A stretch of 43,995 nt of DNA from Rhodospirillales bacterium (GCA_028869315.1 JAGWSV010000040.1:1-43995), one strand, 5' to 3'; positions 1 through 10,600 are shown, counted from the stretch's first letter. The notes: generated by a model from the letters alone, not told the origin. Program-made: numbers and translations.

Positions 1-1
1 C

Positions 2-304
2 GCGCACGGCACGGTGACGCGGCATTATCGCCTGCACCAGCAGGGCAAGGAGACCTCGACCAACCCGATCGCCTCGATCTTCGCCTGGACCCGCGGCCTC
101 GCCTATCGCGGCTTGTTCGACGATACCCCGGCGGTGACCCGGTTTGCCGAGACGCTGGAACGGATCTGCGTCGAGACCGTGGAGTCCGGGTTCATGACCA
201 AGGACCTCGCGATCCTGATCGGCCCGGACCAGAAGTGGCTCAACACCCAGGACTTCCTGGGCAAGCTCGACGAAAACCTGAACAAGGCGATGGCCGCCGG
301 CTGA
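2..304 (+). CDS. icd: NADP-dependent isocitrate dehydrogenase, C-terminal fragment (5' end outside window)
   Basis: Isocitrate dehydrogenase oxidatively decarboxylates isocitrate to 2-oxoglutarate in the TCA cycle, making NADPH. Only the last 100 codons are here; the reading frame is open to the left edge. The fragment opens with HGTVTRHYR, the conserved cofactor-binding loop of this family. It continues through the family tail ([18 protein letters not shown], then [11 protein letters not shown] and [12 protein letters not shown]). The match is to the homodimeric eukaryote-like NADP enzyme (type II), the usual form in alphaproteobacteria. The stop is a normal TGA, followed 20 bp later by a strong hairpin that probably ends transcription. 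Identification is firm; nothing can be said about its start or promoter. Confidence 0.93.
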   Translation, partial: AHGTVTRHYRLHQQGKETSTNPIASIFAWTRGLAYRGLFDDTPAVTRFAETLERICVETVESGFMTKDLAILIGPDQKWLNTQDFLGKLDENLNKAMAAG

Positions 305-323
305 TCCGGCGCCGATGACAGGC

Positions 324-356
324 GCCTCAGCCGGGCGAACCACGCCCGGCTGAGGC
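324..356. terminator. Bidirectional hairpin between convergent genes
   Basis: A perfect 14-bp inverted repeat (left arm 324-337, right arm 343-356) encloses a 5-nt AACCA loop. There is no T-run on either side, as is common in very GC-rich genomes. It lies between icd (plus) and the secreted-protein gene (minus). The stop codon of the minus-strand gene (327-329) falls inside the stem. Terminator function is inferred from position and stem strength. Confidence 0.6.
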
Positions 357-905
357 CGGCACGAGAACGCGCCATTGGGCGGCAGCAAAGCCCTGCCGGT
401 CCACCCGCTGTACCAATCGCCCCGGCATCGCCGTGGTACCGGCACAGCGCCAGGCGAAAACCGACGCATGACCGGCGGCGAACAGCGGCACGAAAGCGGC
501 GTTTGGATGCGTCCGGCACCAAGAGCCGGCGCCCGGATTGTGTCGCCGCGTGTCCGCCTTGCCGCAATTCAGATTGGCACCGGCCAGGCAGGCCAGCACC
601 GCCCCGCCGGCACAGCGGATCACCCCGTTCCGCTCGACTTCGTGCGGCGTCATCGTCACATGGAACGCCGCGATCACCGCGGAGACGAGCGCCCGAGGGA
701 TCGGCCGAAGCGTATCGTCGTTCGGACCGCGGCAGGCGACGGACGACGGGGCCGGGCGGGCAGCAGCCGGAGGGTCGGCGCAGCCGGCCGGGGCGAAACT
801 CAGCATGGATGCCGCAACCAACGCCGCCCGCCCGGTTCCACCGCGCCCTCTTGGCAGCCGAAGCCGGCTGCCGGAGTTGCCGGGAGAGGCGACGCCCCGG
901 ATCAT
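327..905 (-). CDS. Putative secreted Cys-rich protein of unknown function
   Basis: The 192-residue product has an arginine-rich N-terminus and a short hydrophobic stretch (about residues 27-40) ending in PAGC. This suggests a signal peptide, possibly of lipoprotein type, although the lipobox is imperfect. The mature part has spaced cysteines in motifs such as GANLNCGKADTRR, SWCRTHP and FAWRCAG. I recognise this pattern from small exported proteins in Acetobacteraceae and relatives that have no assigned function. Its ATG overlaps the stop of the upstream threonine aldolase gene by 4 bp (ATGA), so the two are probably translationally coupled. The cysteine spacing argues that it is real rather than a chance frame. 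A later internal Met (about residue 34) could be the true start. Confidence 0.6.
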   Translation of the reverse strand: MIRGVASPGNSGSRLRLPRGRGGTGRAALVAASMLSFAPAGCADPPAAARPAPSSVACRGPNDDTLRPIPRALVSAVIAAFHVTMTPHEVERNGVIRCAGGAVLACLAGANLNCGKADTRRHNPGAGSWCRTHPNAAFVPLFAAGHASVFAWRCAGTTAMPGRLVQRVDRQGFAAAQWRVLVPASAGRGSPG

Positions 906-1963
906 CCCGCCGCTGTCCGCATCGCCGCCAGCGCTTCCTCGACCTGCGCCGTGCTCACGTCCAGATGCAGGCAGGCACGGGCCCGCGTTCCCTCCACCAC
1001 CGAGACCAGCACGCCCACCGCTGCCAGCCGCGCCGCGAACGCCGCAGCGCTCATCCCGGTCCGAGCGGTGTCGAAGAACACCAGGTTGGTCTCCGGCGGC
1101 TCGACCAGGAGACCGGGAACCTCCGCCATGCCAGCGGCCAGCGCCCGGGCATTGGCGTGGTCCTCCGCCAGCCGCGCGACATGATGATCGAGCGCGTAGA
1201 GGCACGCCGCCGCGGCGATGCCCCCTTGCCGCATCGCCCCGCCGAGCCGCTGCTTCCACAGCCATGCCCGGTCGATGAAATCGGCCGAGCCGCAAAGGAC
1301 CGCTCCCATCGGCGCGCCGAGGCCCTTGGTGAAATCCAGCCAGACGCTGTCGTAGCCCGCCGCCTGCACCGCGGCCGGTGCGCCCAGCGCGACCTCGGCA
1401 TTCAGAAGGCGTGCTCCGTCCATATGCGTGGTCAACCCGTGTGCACGGGCACAGGCGGCTACCGCGCACAGAAGATCGGCCGGCCAGCAGGCGCCGCCCC
1501 CACGGTTGGCGGTCTGCTCCACTTCGACCAGCCGCTGCGGCGGGGAATAGCGGCTGGGCGAAGTGATCGCGGATTCCAGGGCGGCGACATCGAATTGGCC
1601 GCGTGGCCCGGGCAAGCCATGCACGAGCACGCCGGTGATCGCGCTTTGCGCGCCCGCCTCGCTGGTAAGTATATGGGCGTCTTCATGAGCGAGCACCTGA
1701 TCGCCTGGCCGGCAATGGGTCGCGAGCGCCACCTGGTTCGCCATTGTGCCGGAGGGCAGGAACATCGCCGCCTCCTTCCCGAGCCGCGCGGCCACCCGGT
1801 CACATAGAGCCCAGACGGTCGGGTCAGACCCGGCCTGCTCGTCCCCAACCTCGGCGGCCGCCATCGCCGCGCGCATGCCCGGCGTCGGGCGGGTCTGGGT
1901 GTCAGAGGCGAGATTGACCCGCACGGGTGTGGCAGGAGCAAAGCGGGCAGGAGCGAAGCGCAT
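902..1963 (-). CDS. ltaE: Low-specificity L-threonine aldolase (beta-eliminating lyase family)
   Basis: A PLP enzyme that cleaves L-threonine or allo-threonine (and related beta-hydroxy amino acids) to glycine and an aldehyde. The 353 residues match the family length. Visible features are NLASDTQTRPT near the N-terminus, the cofactor contact HMDGAR (Asp182) and the PLP-binding lysine K213 in DFTKGLGAPMG. The ATG at 1963 was chosen because the conserved sequence begins about 15 residues later and a GAGGAT ribosome site lies about 8 nt upstream. A longer in-frame extension looks like non-coding sequence. It is divergent from the dioxygenase genes and overlaps the following secreted-protein gene by 4 bp. 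Substrate specificity (L- or D-, threonine or phenylserine) cannot be read from sequence alone. Confidence 0.88.
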   Translation of the reverse strand: MRFAPARFAPATPVRVNLASDTQTRPTPGMRAAMAAAEVGDEQAGSDPTVWALCDRVAARLGKEAAMFLPSGTMANQVALATHCRPGDQVLAHEDAHILTSEAGAQSAITGVLVHGLPGPRGQFDVAALESAITSPSRYSPPQRLVEVEQTANRGGGACWPADLLCAVAACARAHGLTTHMDGARLLNAEVALGAPAAVQAAGYDSVWLDFTKGLGAPMGAVLCGSADFIDRAWLWKQRLGGAMRQGGIAAAACLYALDHHVARLAEDHANARALAAGMAEVPGLLVEPPETNLVFFDTARTGMSAAAFAARLAAVGVLVSVVEGTRARACLHLDVSTAQVEEALAAMRTAAG

Positions 1964-2016
1964 CGTCAGGATCCTCGGCAGAGAGAAGCGTGCAGATTGC
2001 CCAAACCGGACGTCAC

Positions 2017-2046
2017 TTGACAGCACCTCCCCCAAGCTCGTGCATT
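2017..2046 (+). promoter_or_regulatory. Possible promoter for the dioxygenase genes
   Basis: A perfect TTGACA lies at 2017-2022. With an 18-nt spacer the -10 candidate is TGCATT (2041-2046), which is only a half match. It sits in the 134-bp gap between the divergent aldolase and dioxygenase genes, about 50 bp before the dioxygenase ATG. Confidence 0.3.
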
Positions 2047-2097
2047 CGCGGTCATGAGGTGCGGCGACCGAACCGCGCCCGTCCGGAGGTCCCGCCC

Positions 2098-3339
2098 ATG
2101 TTCGCGTCCGTCGCCGCCGATCCGGCATTTCGCTGGCCCGCAGAGGGTGTCAGCCGGGTTCCATTCCGCCTGTATTCCGACCCGGAGATCTACGCACGGG
2201 AACAACAACGGCTGTTCCGGGGGCCGATCTGGAACTACCTCTGCCTGGAGATCGATGTCCCCAACTCCGGAGATTATTGCCAGGGCACGATCGGAGAGAC
2301 GCCGATCGTCGTCACCCGCGACGATGAGGGCATCTTGCACGCCCTGGTCAACCGCTGCGCCCACAAGGGCGCGCTGGTCTGCCTGCGCCAGCGCGGTCAT
2401 GCCGATAGCCTGACCTGCGTCTATCATTCCTGGAGCTACGACCTCGCCGGACGCTTGCAAAGCGTGGCGTTCCGCCACGGCCTGCGTGGCAAGGGTGGCA
2501 TGCCCGATGATTTCCAGCCCTCGCAACATCGGTTGCAGCCGATCCGGCTGGCAACTTTCTGCGGCCTGGTGTTCGGCAGCTTCTCCGACGCGACGCCGGA
2601 TATCGAGACCTTCCTCGGCCCGCAGGTGGCCGGCGTATTGCGGCGCAATCTTGGACGTCCGCTCAAGCGGCTCGGCCAGCACAGCCAGGTCATCCACAAC
2701 AACTGGAAGCTGTATGCCGAGAACGTCCGGGATTCCTACCACGCCACGCTGCTGCACACGTTCTATACGACGTTCAAGATAAATCGGCTGGACATGGATG
2801 GCGGCATGATCCTGTCGGAGGACGGGCGCCATAGCCTGAGTTATGCCAAGCGCGCGCAGCTCACGGAATCCGCCGAATATGCGAAGGTCCATTCGGCGCA
2901 GTACAAGTCCGGCCTGCAGGGACCGCAGCTTCTCGATGCGTTCACGGAATTCGACGACGGCATCACGCATATGATCCAGACCGTGTTTCCGACCCTCACT
3001 GTGCAGCTCACGCTGAACTCCCTGGCGGTCCGGTTCTTCACCCCGCGCGGGATCGACCGGACCGAGCTGTTCTGGAACTACCTCGGCTACGCCGACGACG
3101 ATGAGAACCACACCGCGATGCGGGTGCGGCAGGCCAACCTGACGGGGGCGGCCGGGCTCGTCTCCCTCGAAGACGGCTGCATCAACGAGTTCGTGCAGCG
3201 CGGCGCGCGCGGCAGCGAGGACGTCAGCGAGTTCCTGGAAATGGGCGGGACGGAGGTCGCCTCCTCCGACGGGTCACGCGCAACCGAGACCGCGATCCGC
3301 GGCTTCTGGCAAGGCTATCGCGCGTTGATGGGCTTGTAG
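2098..3339 (+). CDS. Rieske non-heme iron aromatic ring-hydroxylating dioxygenase, alpha subunit
   Basis: Catalytic subunit of a ring-hydroxylating oxygenase, which adds O2 to an aromatic acid or similar compound using electrons from a reductase. It has 413 residues, normal for the family. The Rieske [2Fe-2S] ligands are C87/H89 and C107/H110 (motifs CAHKGA and CVYHSW). The mononuclear iron site is H215 and H220 in RDSYHATLLH, with bridging Asp212 and the third ligand probably Asp359 in SLEDGC. The ATG is preceded by GGAGGT with 7-nt spacing. The general look recalls anthranilate/benzoate-type oxygenases, but the substrate is unknown. The beta subunit follows 12 bp downstream. No ferredoxin or reductase gene is present in the window. 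Confidence 0.9.
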   Translation: MFASVAADPAFRWPAEGVSRVPFRLYSDPEIYAREQQRLFRGPIWNYLCLEIDVPNSGDYCQGTIGETPIVVTRDDEGILHALVNRCAHKGALVCLRQRGHADSLTCVYHSWSYDLAGRLQSVAFRHGLRGKGGMPDDFQPSQHRLQPIRLATFCGLVFGSFSDATPDIETFLGPQVAGVLRRNLGRPLKRLGQHSQVIHNNWKLYAENVRDSYHATLLHTFYTTFKINRLDMDGGMILSEDGRHSLSYAKRAQLTESAEYAKVHSAQYKSGLQGPQLLDAFTEFDDGITHMIQTVFPTLTVQLTLNSLAVRFFTPRGIDRTELFWNYLGYADDDENHTAMRVRQANLTGAAGLVSLEDGCINEFVQRGARGSEDVSEFLEMGGTEVASSDGSRATETAIRGFWQGYRALMGL

Positions 3340-3351
3340 GAGAGAGCAGCC

Positions 3352-4910
<1,559 letters not shown>

Positions 4911-5597
4911 CCTGCTTATGCGCGCGCTCTATTCCAGCCCGGGCGCGGGCGCGACGGCGGCCCCCGTTGCCGTGCATGAGGTCCACCAAGCGTTCGCGCC
5001 GAGCCAGGGCTGACGGTCGATGACCCGGGCCGCGGCCCGCATGTGGTGACCGCCGGCCGGTCCGGGCCGCCCCTGACCGGTGGTGCGGGAAGGAGACATC
5101 ACCGCAGCGGCCTGCGGCGCGACCATATCTCTCAACGCGGCAAGCGCGTGCAACGGCGATACGATCGGCGGCTTCGCCACGACGGCCCGCCCTGCGAACG
5201 ATCCCGCGACGGGGCGGTTGGCACCTACGCGATCGCCGATATGCATCAGTTCCGGCGAGCACCATTGGCGGCTGATCCACCCACGCTGGCCGCCGCCTGC
5301 GACCGTCCCACGGCTTGCGGCCCGCCATGCCCGGATGATGGCGCGCCTGGCGAGCCAGAGGACAATGGCGATCGAGCTGCCCATCGGATGCGAACGGGCT
5401 GGTCCCGCTTGATCGTTTCGTTTGTCAGACACCATAGACGGCATCGAATCCGTTGAATTACATAAGACAGGAAAAAGCGTCCCATCGGCGCGAGCTGGAT
5501 TCCGCGCGACGTCTCCGTTCGTCCGCATATCACATACGAAAGGTTGACATGCCCTCGGTCCGCCGGCCATCTGCGCGCAGCGGGAAGGAGTAGCGTC
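4911..5597. other. 687-bp region without a supportable gene
   Basis: Several open frames exist on both strands, but none gives a protein I recognise, a ribosome site at a sensible start or a convincing fold. They are rich in Arg, Pro and Ala, as expected for antisense or non-coding GC-rich DNA. Positions about 5410-5545 are clearly richer in A and T than their surroundings and contain TTGACA at 5544-5549, so this part probably carries the promoter of the amidohydrolase gene. No good -10 box is visible at the right spacing. The rest may be decayed coding sequence. Confidence 0.5.
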
Positions 5598-6425
5598 ATG
5601 AGGATTGTCGATGCGCAGGTCCACATCTGGGGAGCCAATTCACCCGAGCGGCCTTGGCCTTCCTGGGGGCCCGGCAACGAACATCTGCCGCAACCCTTCA
5701 CGCAGGAGAAGCTGCTTGCCGCCGCGGATGCGGCCGGCGTCGACCGCGTGGTCATCGTGCCTCCCTCGTGGGAGGGGGATTACAACGACCTCGCCCTTGC
5801 GGCGGCAGCGGCGCATCCGGCTCGGTTCGCGGTCATGGGGCGGTTTACGATCGATCCGGCCAATGGTGCGCGGCTGTCCACGTGGCGTGCCCAAACGGGC
5901 ATGCTCGGGCTGCGTTTCGTCTATCGGCCGGAGATGACCTGGCTTTACGATGACAGCGCCGAATGGCTTTGGCAGGCCTGTGAACGCCACGTCCTGCCGG
6001 TCATGATGTTCGCGCCCGGCCACCTTGCCGCTCTCGACAGGCTGGCGGAGCGGCATCCCGGGCTCAACCTGGTGCTGGATCATATGGAACTCCGGCGGGA
6101 GAAGGACGCGGCAGCCTTCGTTGATCTGCCTGATCTGATCCGGATTGCCCGCCTGCCCAATGTCGCGGTCAAGGCCTCTGCACTTCCCTGCTACACCGAC
6201 GATGTGTACCCGTATCGGTCCATCCACGACTATATCCGCCAGGTCTTCGACGCTTTCGGGCCGCGGCGCACGTTCTGGGGTACCGACCTCACCCGGCTGC
6301 CCTGTTCCTACCGCGAGGCGATCAGCTTCTTCACTGATGAGCTGACATTCCTCTCCGCCGAGGACAAGGAATGGGTGATGGGGCGCGCAGTGTGCGAATG
6401 GCTCGGCTGGTCGCTGCCGACGTGA
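5598..6425 (+). CDS. Amidohydrolase-family (TIM-barrel) hydrolase
   Basis: A 275-residue member of the amidohydrolase-2 superfamily, which includes lactonases, ACMSD-type decarboxylases and 2-pyrone-4,6-dicarboxylate hydrolase. The barrel opens with MRIVDAQVHIW: the usual H-x-H metal pair reads Gln7-x-His9, so one metal ligand is replaced. D161-H162 (LDHMEL) and D230 (FWGTDLTR) match later active-site positions. The ATG was chosen for its AAGGAG ribosome site 7 nt upstream. It is a single gene, with a gene-free gap before it and convergent nusB after it. The substrate is unknown; the dioxygenase genes 2 kb upstream make an aromatic or lactone substrate possible, but that is only inference. 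Confidence 0.8.
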   Translation: MRIVDAQVHIWGANSPERPWPSWGPGNEHLPQPFTQEKLLAAADAAGVDRVVIVPPSWEGDYNDLALAAAAAHPARFAVMGRFTIDPANGARLSTWRAQTGMLGLRFVYRPEMTWLYDDSAEWLWQACERHVLPVMMFAPGHLAALDRLAERHPGLNLVLDHMELRREKDAAAFVDLPDLIRIARLPNVAVKASALPCYTDDVYPYRSIHDYIRQVFDAFGPRRTFWGTDLTRLPCSYREAISFFTDELTFLSAEDKEWVMGRAVCEWLGWSLPT

Positions 6426-6729
6426 GCGCGCCGCTCCCTGCGGGCTGACCGAAGGGACGCACGCTCGGCGTCTCGATCAGCTTCACTCCTGGGCCGCGCC
6501 GCGGGGTTGGCTCAGCCCGCGCTGCCCGCCAAGCCGGGGCACCAGATCCCGGCGTGCGGCCGCCGGTTTGCACTGGCACGCAGACATCTTCGGCCGCGAC
6601 CTGCCCGACGCGATGGCAACGCAGCCCGGTCCCATCCTGGCGATACTTTCGCGGATATGGAGTGGGACGTCGTCCTACCCAATCATGAATCGCATCGCCG
6701 GCAGGATCGTTCGCATCCCGCCGCTGGAC
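6426..6729. other. 304-bp gap between convergent genes
   Basis: Lies between the ends of the amidohydrolase gene and nusB. I see no gene, tRNA or strong terminator hairpin in it. Short open frames on both strands continue antisense into nusB and are not credible. Confidence 0.45.
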
Positions 6730-7254
6730 TCACGACTCGCGCTGCAGCGAGAGCGGGGGCTGGCCCGCGAACTCTCCGGTGCGCAGAAGTCGCGCCAACC
6801 GGTCCAGGATGGCGTTTGCCATCCGTGGTTCTTCGCCCTCGAAGAACCCGTGTGCCACGTTCAGATACTCGTTGATCACGACCTTCGCCGGCGGCCCCTC
6901 GGCGCGAGCAAGTTCGGCCGCCGCCGCCCGCAGCAGTGCGCGCAAAACCGGATCGAGCCGGTTCAACGGCCATTCCGCCGGCAGCGCCTCGGCCAGCATG
7001 CGGTCGATCGTATCCTGCTGCGCCACCGCCGCGCGGACGATGGCCGCGAACAGCGGGACGTCCGCCTCCGGCACGCGCCCATCCTCGAATCCGCCCATCC
7101 CCGGCAAAACCCCGAGCCGATGACGAACGAACTCGTCGATCACCGTCTCGGCACTGGTCTCCGCCTGCTCGCTCTGAAACAAGGCCTGCACTGCCGCGAC
7201 TCGCGACGCGGTTCGCCCGCGATGGGGGCCGCCATGGACACGCTTGCCGCTCAC
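6730..7254 (-). CDS. nusB: Transcription antitermination factor NusB
   Basis: NusB binds boxA RNA with NusE (ribosomal protein S10) and supports antitermination of rRNA operons. The 174-residue protein is all alpha-helical. It has the N-terminal segment RTASRVAAVQALFQSEQ and the C-terminal motif KVVINEYLNVAHGFFEGEEPR, which is cut here by a slightly divergent end. It starts at a GTG that overlaps the ribH stop (GTGA, 4 bp), so translation is probably coupled to ribH. It is the last gene of the glyA-nrdR-ribD-ribE-ribBX-ribH-nusB operon. Placing nusB after ribH is the classic proteobacterial arrangement and confirms both calls. Confidence 0.93.
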   Translation of the reverse strand: MSGKRVHGGPHRGRTASRVAAVQALFQSEQAETSAETVIDEFVRHRLGVLPGMGGFEDGRVPEADVPLFAAIVRAAVAQQDTIDRMLAEALPAEWPLNRLDPVLRALLRAAAAELARAEGPPAKVVINEYLNVAHGFFEGEEPRMANAILDRLARLLRTGEFAGQPPLSLQRES

Positions 7255-7730
7255 GCCGCGAACCGTCGGGCGACGCCGATCTGGACCAGCGCGGCCGCGG
7301 CAGCCTCGGCGCCCTTGTTATGGCCGTCCTGGCCGGAGCGGGCGAGCGCCTGATCAAGCCGGTGCGCCGTCAACACCCCCTGCCCGAGCGCCAGGCCAAA
7401 CTGCAGGGAAAGCTGCATCAGTCCGCCAATCGTCTCGCGGCAGATATGGTCGTAATGATCGGTCTCGCCCTTCACCACGCAGCCGAGGGCCACGAACCCG
7501 TCGAACTTCACCGGTCCGCGCAGCGCGAGGCGAATCGCCTGGGGCAATTCATAGGCGCCGGCGACGTCCAGGATTTCGAACGTGGCGCCGGCGTCGCGCA
7601 GGATGCGCTCCGCGCCACGGGTCAATCCGTCGGCCACTTCACGATAGTAGGGTGCGCGCACGACCAGCAGATGCGGCGGGGAGCCGTCGATCCGCGGCGC
7701 CGCCGGCAGGGTGGCGTCGTCCGTGCTCAT
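7251..7730 (-). CDS. ribH: 6,7-dimethyl-8-ribityllumazine synthase
   Basis: Joins 5-amino-6-ribitylaminouracil with 3,4-dihydroxy-2-butanone 4-phosphate to form the lumazine precursor of riboflavin. It has 159 residues, typical length. Visible motifs are VAGAYELPQAI (substrate loop) and GCVVKGETDHYDHI, containing the catalytic histidine region at about H92-H95. The start ATG overlaps the stop of the ribBX-type gene by 4 bp, and its own stop overlaps nusB. The first 15 residues before the conserved PHLLVVRAPYY strand are a short variable extension. Confidence 0.94.
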   Translation of the reverse strand: MSTDDATLPAAPRIDGSPPHLLVVRAPYYREVADGLTRGAERILRDAGATFEILDVAGAYELPQAIRLALRGPVKFDGFVALGCVVKGETDHYDHICRETIGGLMQLSLQFGLALGQGVLTAHRLDQALARSGQDGHNKGAEAAAAALVQIGVARRFAA

Positions 7731-8866
7731 GCCTTGTCTCCGCCGTTCACCGTATCGGGGATCGGCCGCGTCTCGACGATATTCAGCCCGTAACCCTCCA
7801 GTCCGATCACGTTGCGTTGCCTGTTCGACAACAGCACCATGTCCTTCACTCCGAGATCGAGCAGGATCTGCGCCCCGATTCCGTAATCTCGCAACTCGCG
7901 TTGCGGCTTCGGCGAGATCGCCAGCTGCCGCACGCGGTCCGACAGCGCGGTCGCGCGGTGCTCGCGGATCAGCACCAGAACGCCGCGACCCTCGCGGCCG
8001 ATCATGTGCATGGCGTTGTGGACCGAGATCCAGTGCGGCCCGCCAGTCATGTCATCGAGCAGGTCGACTGCGTGCATGCGCACCATGACCGGATCGGTTC
8101 CCGACAGATCGCCTTTCACCAGGGCCAGATGCTCCTGGTACTCGACGGTATTGGCGTAGACGATCAGCTTCCACTCGCCGCCGGCGACGTGATCGAAAAG
8201 ACCTTCCTGCACCCGCTTCACAAGCCGCTCGGTTCGGCGGCGATAGGCGATCAGGTCGGCGATGGTGCCAAGCTTGAGGTTGTTCTTCTGCGCAAATGCA
8301 ACGAGATCCGGAAGGCGCGCCATGGTGCCGTCGTCGTTCATGATCTCGCAGATCACGGCAGCCGGATACAACCCGGCCCGGCGGGCGATATCGACCGAAG
8401 CCTCGGTGTGTCCGGCACGCACCAGCGTACCGCCCTCGCGCGCGACCAGCGGAAAGATGTGCCCCGGCACCACGATGTCGTCGCGCCCGCATTCCGGGTT
8501 GATCGCCACCGCGACGGTGCGTGCCCGGTCATGGGCGGAAATGCCGGTCGTCACACCTTCCTTGGCTTCGATCGAGACGGTGAAGGCGGTCTGATGCCGG
8601 GTGCCGTTATTGGCGCTCATCAGCCCCAGCCCGAGCTCCTCCACCCGATGCTGCGTCATCGCGAGGCAGACCAGCCCGCGCGCATGGCGGGCCATGAAAT
8701 TGACCGCGTCCGGCGTGGCGAACTGCGCCGGAATCACGAGGTCGCCCTCGTTCTCCCGGTCCTCGTCGTCGACCAGGATGAACATGCGCCCGTTGCGCGC
8801 CTCTTCCACCAACTCCTCGGCGGAGGCGAGATATTGCGAGAGATCGAGGGTCTTGACGCCGTCCAT
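7727..8866 (-). CDS. ribB: 3,4-dihydroxy-2-butanone 4-phosphate synthase with a degenerate GTP-cyclohydrolase-II-like C-terminal domain (RibBX type)
   Basis: The N-terminal domain (about 1-212) converts ribulose 5-phosphate to dihydroxybutanone phosphate and formate. Its acidic metal site [10 protein letters not shown] (33-42), THRHQT-like region (TRHQTAF) and AGHTEA (about 151-156) are intact. The C-terminal domain (about 213-370) resembles RibA in outline ([20 protein letters not shown]). It lacks the three zinc cysteines, with [10 protein letters not shown] at 264-273 where they should be, and the LLTNNP nucleotide-binding motif reads LLSNRQ. This fits the RibBX variant described for proteobacteria, in which the second domain has no cyclohydrolase activity. 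The genuine RibA is encoded separately at about 13.4-14.5 kb. The ATG overlaps the ribE stop by 1 nt. Confidence 0.92.
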   Translation of the reverse strand: MDGVKTLDLSQYLASAEELVEEARNGRMFILVDDEDRENEGDLVIPAQFATPDAVNFMARHARGLVCLAMTQHRVEELGLGLMSANNGTRHQTAFTVSIEAKEGVTTGISAHDRARTVAVAINPECGRDDIVVPGHIFPLVAREGGTLVRAGHTEASVDIARRAGLYPAAVICEIMNDDGTMARLPDLVAFAQKNNLKLGTIADLIAYRRRTERLVKRVQEGLFDHVAGGEWKLIVYANTVEYQEHLALVKGDLSGTDPVMVRMHAVDLLDDMTGGPHWISVHNAMHMIGREGRGVLVLIREHRATALSDRVRQLAISPKPQRELRDYGIGAQILLDLGVKDMVLLSNRQRNVIGLEGYGLNIVETRPIPDTVNGGDKA

Positions 8867-9480
8867 CAGCCTGTCTCCACCCCCTGGAACGCGGCAAGAC
8901 GCGCAACGTAGCGGGCCAGCATGTCGATTTCGATGTTCACCGCGTCCCCCGGTTTCAGCACCCCGAAGCCGGTGACCGCGGCGGTATGCGGGATGATATT
9001 GACCGCGAAGGTATCGTCCTCCACGGCGTTCACCGTCAACGACACGCCGTCGATCGCGACGCTGCCCTTCTCGGCCACGAAACGGGCCAGCGTCCGCGCC
9101 ACGCGGAACCGCCAGCGAACGGAGCCGTTCTCCGGTTCGGCCGACACCGCCTCCCCAACCCCGTCGACATGGCCGGAGACGAGATGGCCGCCCAGCTCGT
9201 CGCCAAGCTTCAGGCTGCGCTCCAGATTTACGCGCGTCCCGACGACCCAGCGCCCGAGCGTGGTGCGCGCCAGGGTCTCGGCGGACGCATCCACCGCAAA
9301 CCAGTCCGGCCCCAGATCCACCGCTGTCAGACAGCAGCCGGAACAGGCGATCGAAGCGCCGACCGGAATCGACGCCGTATCGGGCCAAGGCGTCCCGATC
9401 GCCAGGCGCATGTCACGACCGCCGCCGATCGGGGTGATGGCGCGGACCGCGCCGAGACCGGTGACAATGCCGGTAAACAT
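8866..9480 (-). CDS. ribE: Riboflavin synthase, alpha chain
   Basis: Dismutates two lumazine molecules to riboflavin plus the pyrimidine precursor. The 204-residue protein consists of two similar beta-barrel halves. The first opens with [12 protein letters not shown], the standard N-terminus, and contains [10 protein letters not shown]. The second contains [12 protein letters not shown] and [10 protein letters not shown]. The ATG at 9480 was chosen because MFTGIV is nearly invariant; an upstream alternative adds nine residues with no family match. It follows the ribD stop by 1 nt and overlaps the ribBX-type start (TGATG). It is sometimes named ribC in other species. Confidence 0.95.
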   Translation of the reverse strand: MFTGIVTGLGAVRAITPIGGGRDMRLAIGTPWPDTASIPVGASIACSGCCLTAVDLGPDWFAVDASAETLARTTLGRWVVGTRVNLERSLKLGDELGGHLVSGHVDGVGEAVSAEPENGSVRWRFRVARTLARFVAEKGSVAIDGVSLTVNAVEDDTFAVNIIPHTAAVTGFGVLKPGDAVNIEIDMLARYVARLAAFQGVETG

Positions 9481-9481
9481 C

Positions 9482-10600
9482 TCAAATCCCGCCTTCCGGC
9501 TGAACATCGAACGTGCTCAGCATGTCGGCGCCGAGCGGAACCGCGCTACGGCGCACGAAACGGGGCATCCTGTCCAGCCCGGCGACCCCGAACGCCGCCA
9601 CCGCCGGCCAGCCATCACCCCCCAGCACAGCGGGCGCATGGAACCATGCGATCCGGTCCACCAACCTCTCCCGCAGCAGGGCCGCGGCAAGCTGCCCGCC
9701 GCCTTCAACCAGCAACCGGGTCAACCCGGCCGCTCCGAGATACGCCAGGCCGCGCGCCAGATCGACACCAGTGGCCGCCGAGGGGACCGCGACCAGGGTT
9801 ACCCCTGCGCTGGCAAAGGCACGCCGCCGCCCGGGATCGGCGTCTTCCCGAACCAGGAACCAGGTGGGGATGTCACCTGCGGTCGCCACCACCTTGGCAG
9901 TGAGCGCGGTGCGCAGGTGGCTGTCGGCCACCACCCGGACGACTGGCGTCGGGCGAAAACCAGGCAGCCGGCAGGTCAGGTCCGGGTCGTCCGCGGCCAC
10001 CGTGCCGGCACCGACCAGCACCGCGTCGTGCCGGCCGCGCAGCGCATGGGCGGCGCGGCGCGCCGGCGGGCCCGTGATCCATCGGCTCTCCCCGCCGCTG
10101 GTCGCGATCCGCCCATCCAGGGTGGACGCCAGTTTCAGCGTGACCCACGGCCGGCCGCGCCGGATGCGGCTGGTGAAGCCGCATTGCAGATCGTCCGCCT
10201 CTGCGGCCAGCACGCCCTCGGTCACCGAGATACCCGCGGCCCGCAGCCGGGCGGCGCCGGCGCCGTCCACCCGTGGGTCGGGATCGCGCGCGGCGATGAC
10301 CACCCTCGCCACCCGGGCCGCGATCAAAGCATCGGTGCAGGGAGGGGTGCGGCCCCAATGGCAGCAGGGCTCCAGGGTGACGTAGGCCGTGGCCCCCTGT
10401 GCCGCCGCCCCCGCCATCGCCAGAGCCATCGGTTCCGCGTGCGGGCGTCCGCCGGGCGCCGTCAGCGCCCGACCGACGACGCGTCCATCCTTCACCACCA
10501 CGCATCCCACTGAGGGATTCGGCCAGGTTACCCCCAGTCCGCGCGCCGCCAGCGCAAGGGCCGCGCGCATATGCAGGACATCCTCACGGCTGGCCGTCAT
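9482..10600 (-). CDS. ribD: Bifunctional diaminohydroxyphosphoribosylaminopyrimidine deaminase / 5-amino-6-(5-phosphoribosylamino)uracil reductase
   Basis: Carries out the deamination and NADPH-dependent reduction steps after GTP cyclohydrolase II in riboflavin synthesis. It has 372 residues. The deaminase domain (1-145) has the zinc signature H54-A-E56 and [12 protein letters not shown] (78-88). The reductase domain (about 150-372) opens with [18 protein letters not shown], and GGESRWITG follows it. The ATG at 10600 places [13 protein letters not shown] at the normal distance from the start and lies 17 bp inside the end of nrdR. It is co-transcribed with nrdR upstream and ribE downstream. 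Confidence 0.95.
   Translation of the reverse strand: MTASREDVLHMRAALALAARGLGVTWPNPSVGCVVVKDGRVVGRALTAPGGRPHAEPMALAMAGAAAQGATAYVTLEPCCHWGRTPPCTDALIAARVARVVIAARDPDPRVDGAGAARLRAAGISVTEGVLAAEADDLQCGFTSRIRRGRPWVTLKLASTLDGRIATSGGESRWITGPPARRAAHALRGRHDAVLVGAGTVAADDPDLTCRLPGFRPTPVVRVVADSHLRTALTAKVVATAGDIPTWFLVREDADPGRRRAFASAGVTLVAVPSAATGVDLARGLAYLGAAGLTRLLVEGGGQLAAALLRERLVDRIAWFHAPAVLGGDGWPAVAAFGVAGLDRMPRFVRRSAVPLGADMLSTFDVQPEGGI

Noticed and set aside
503-1807. Long plus-strand open frame across the threonine aldolase gene
   Set aside because: Composition is Arg/Pro-rich without domains; it is the antisense of a well-identified minus-strand gene.
7727-9480. FMN riboswitch before the rib genes
   Set aside because: The genes overlap or touch, leaving no leader long enough, and the conserved RFN elements are not seen before glyA or ribA.
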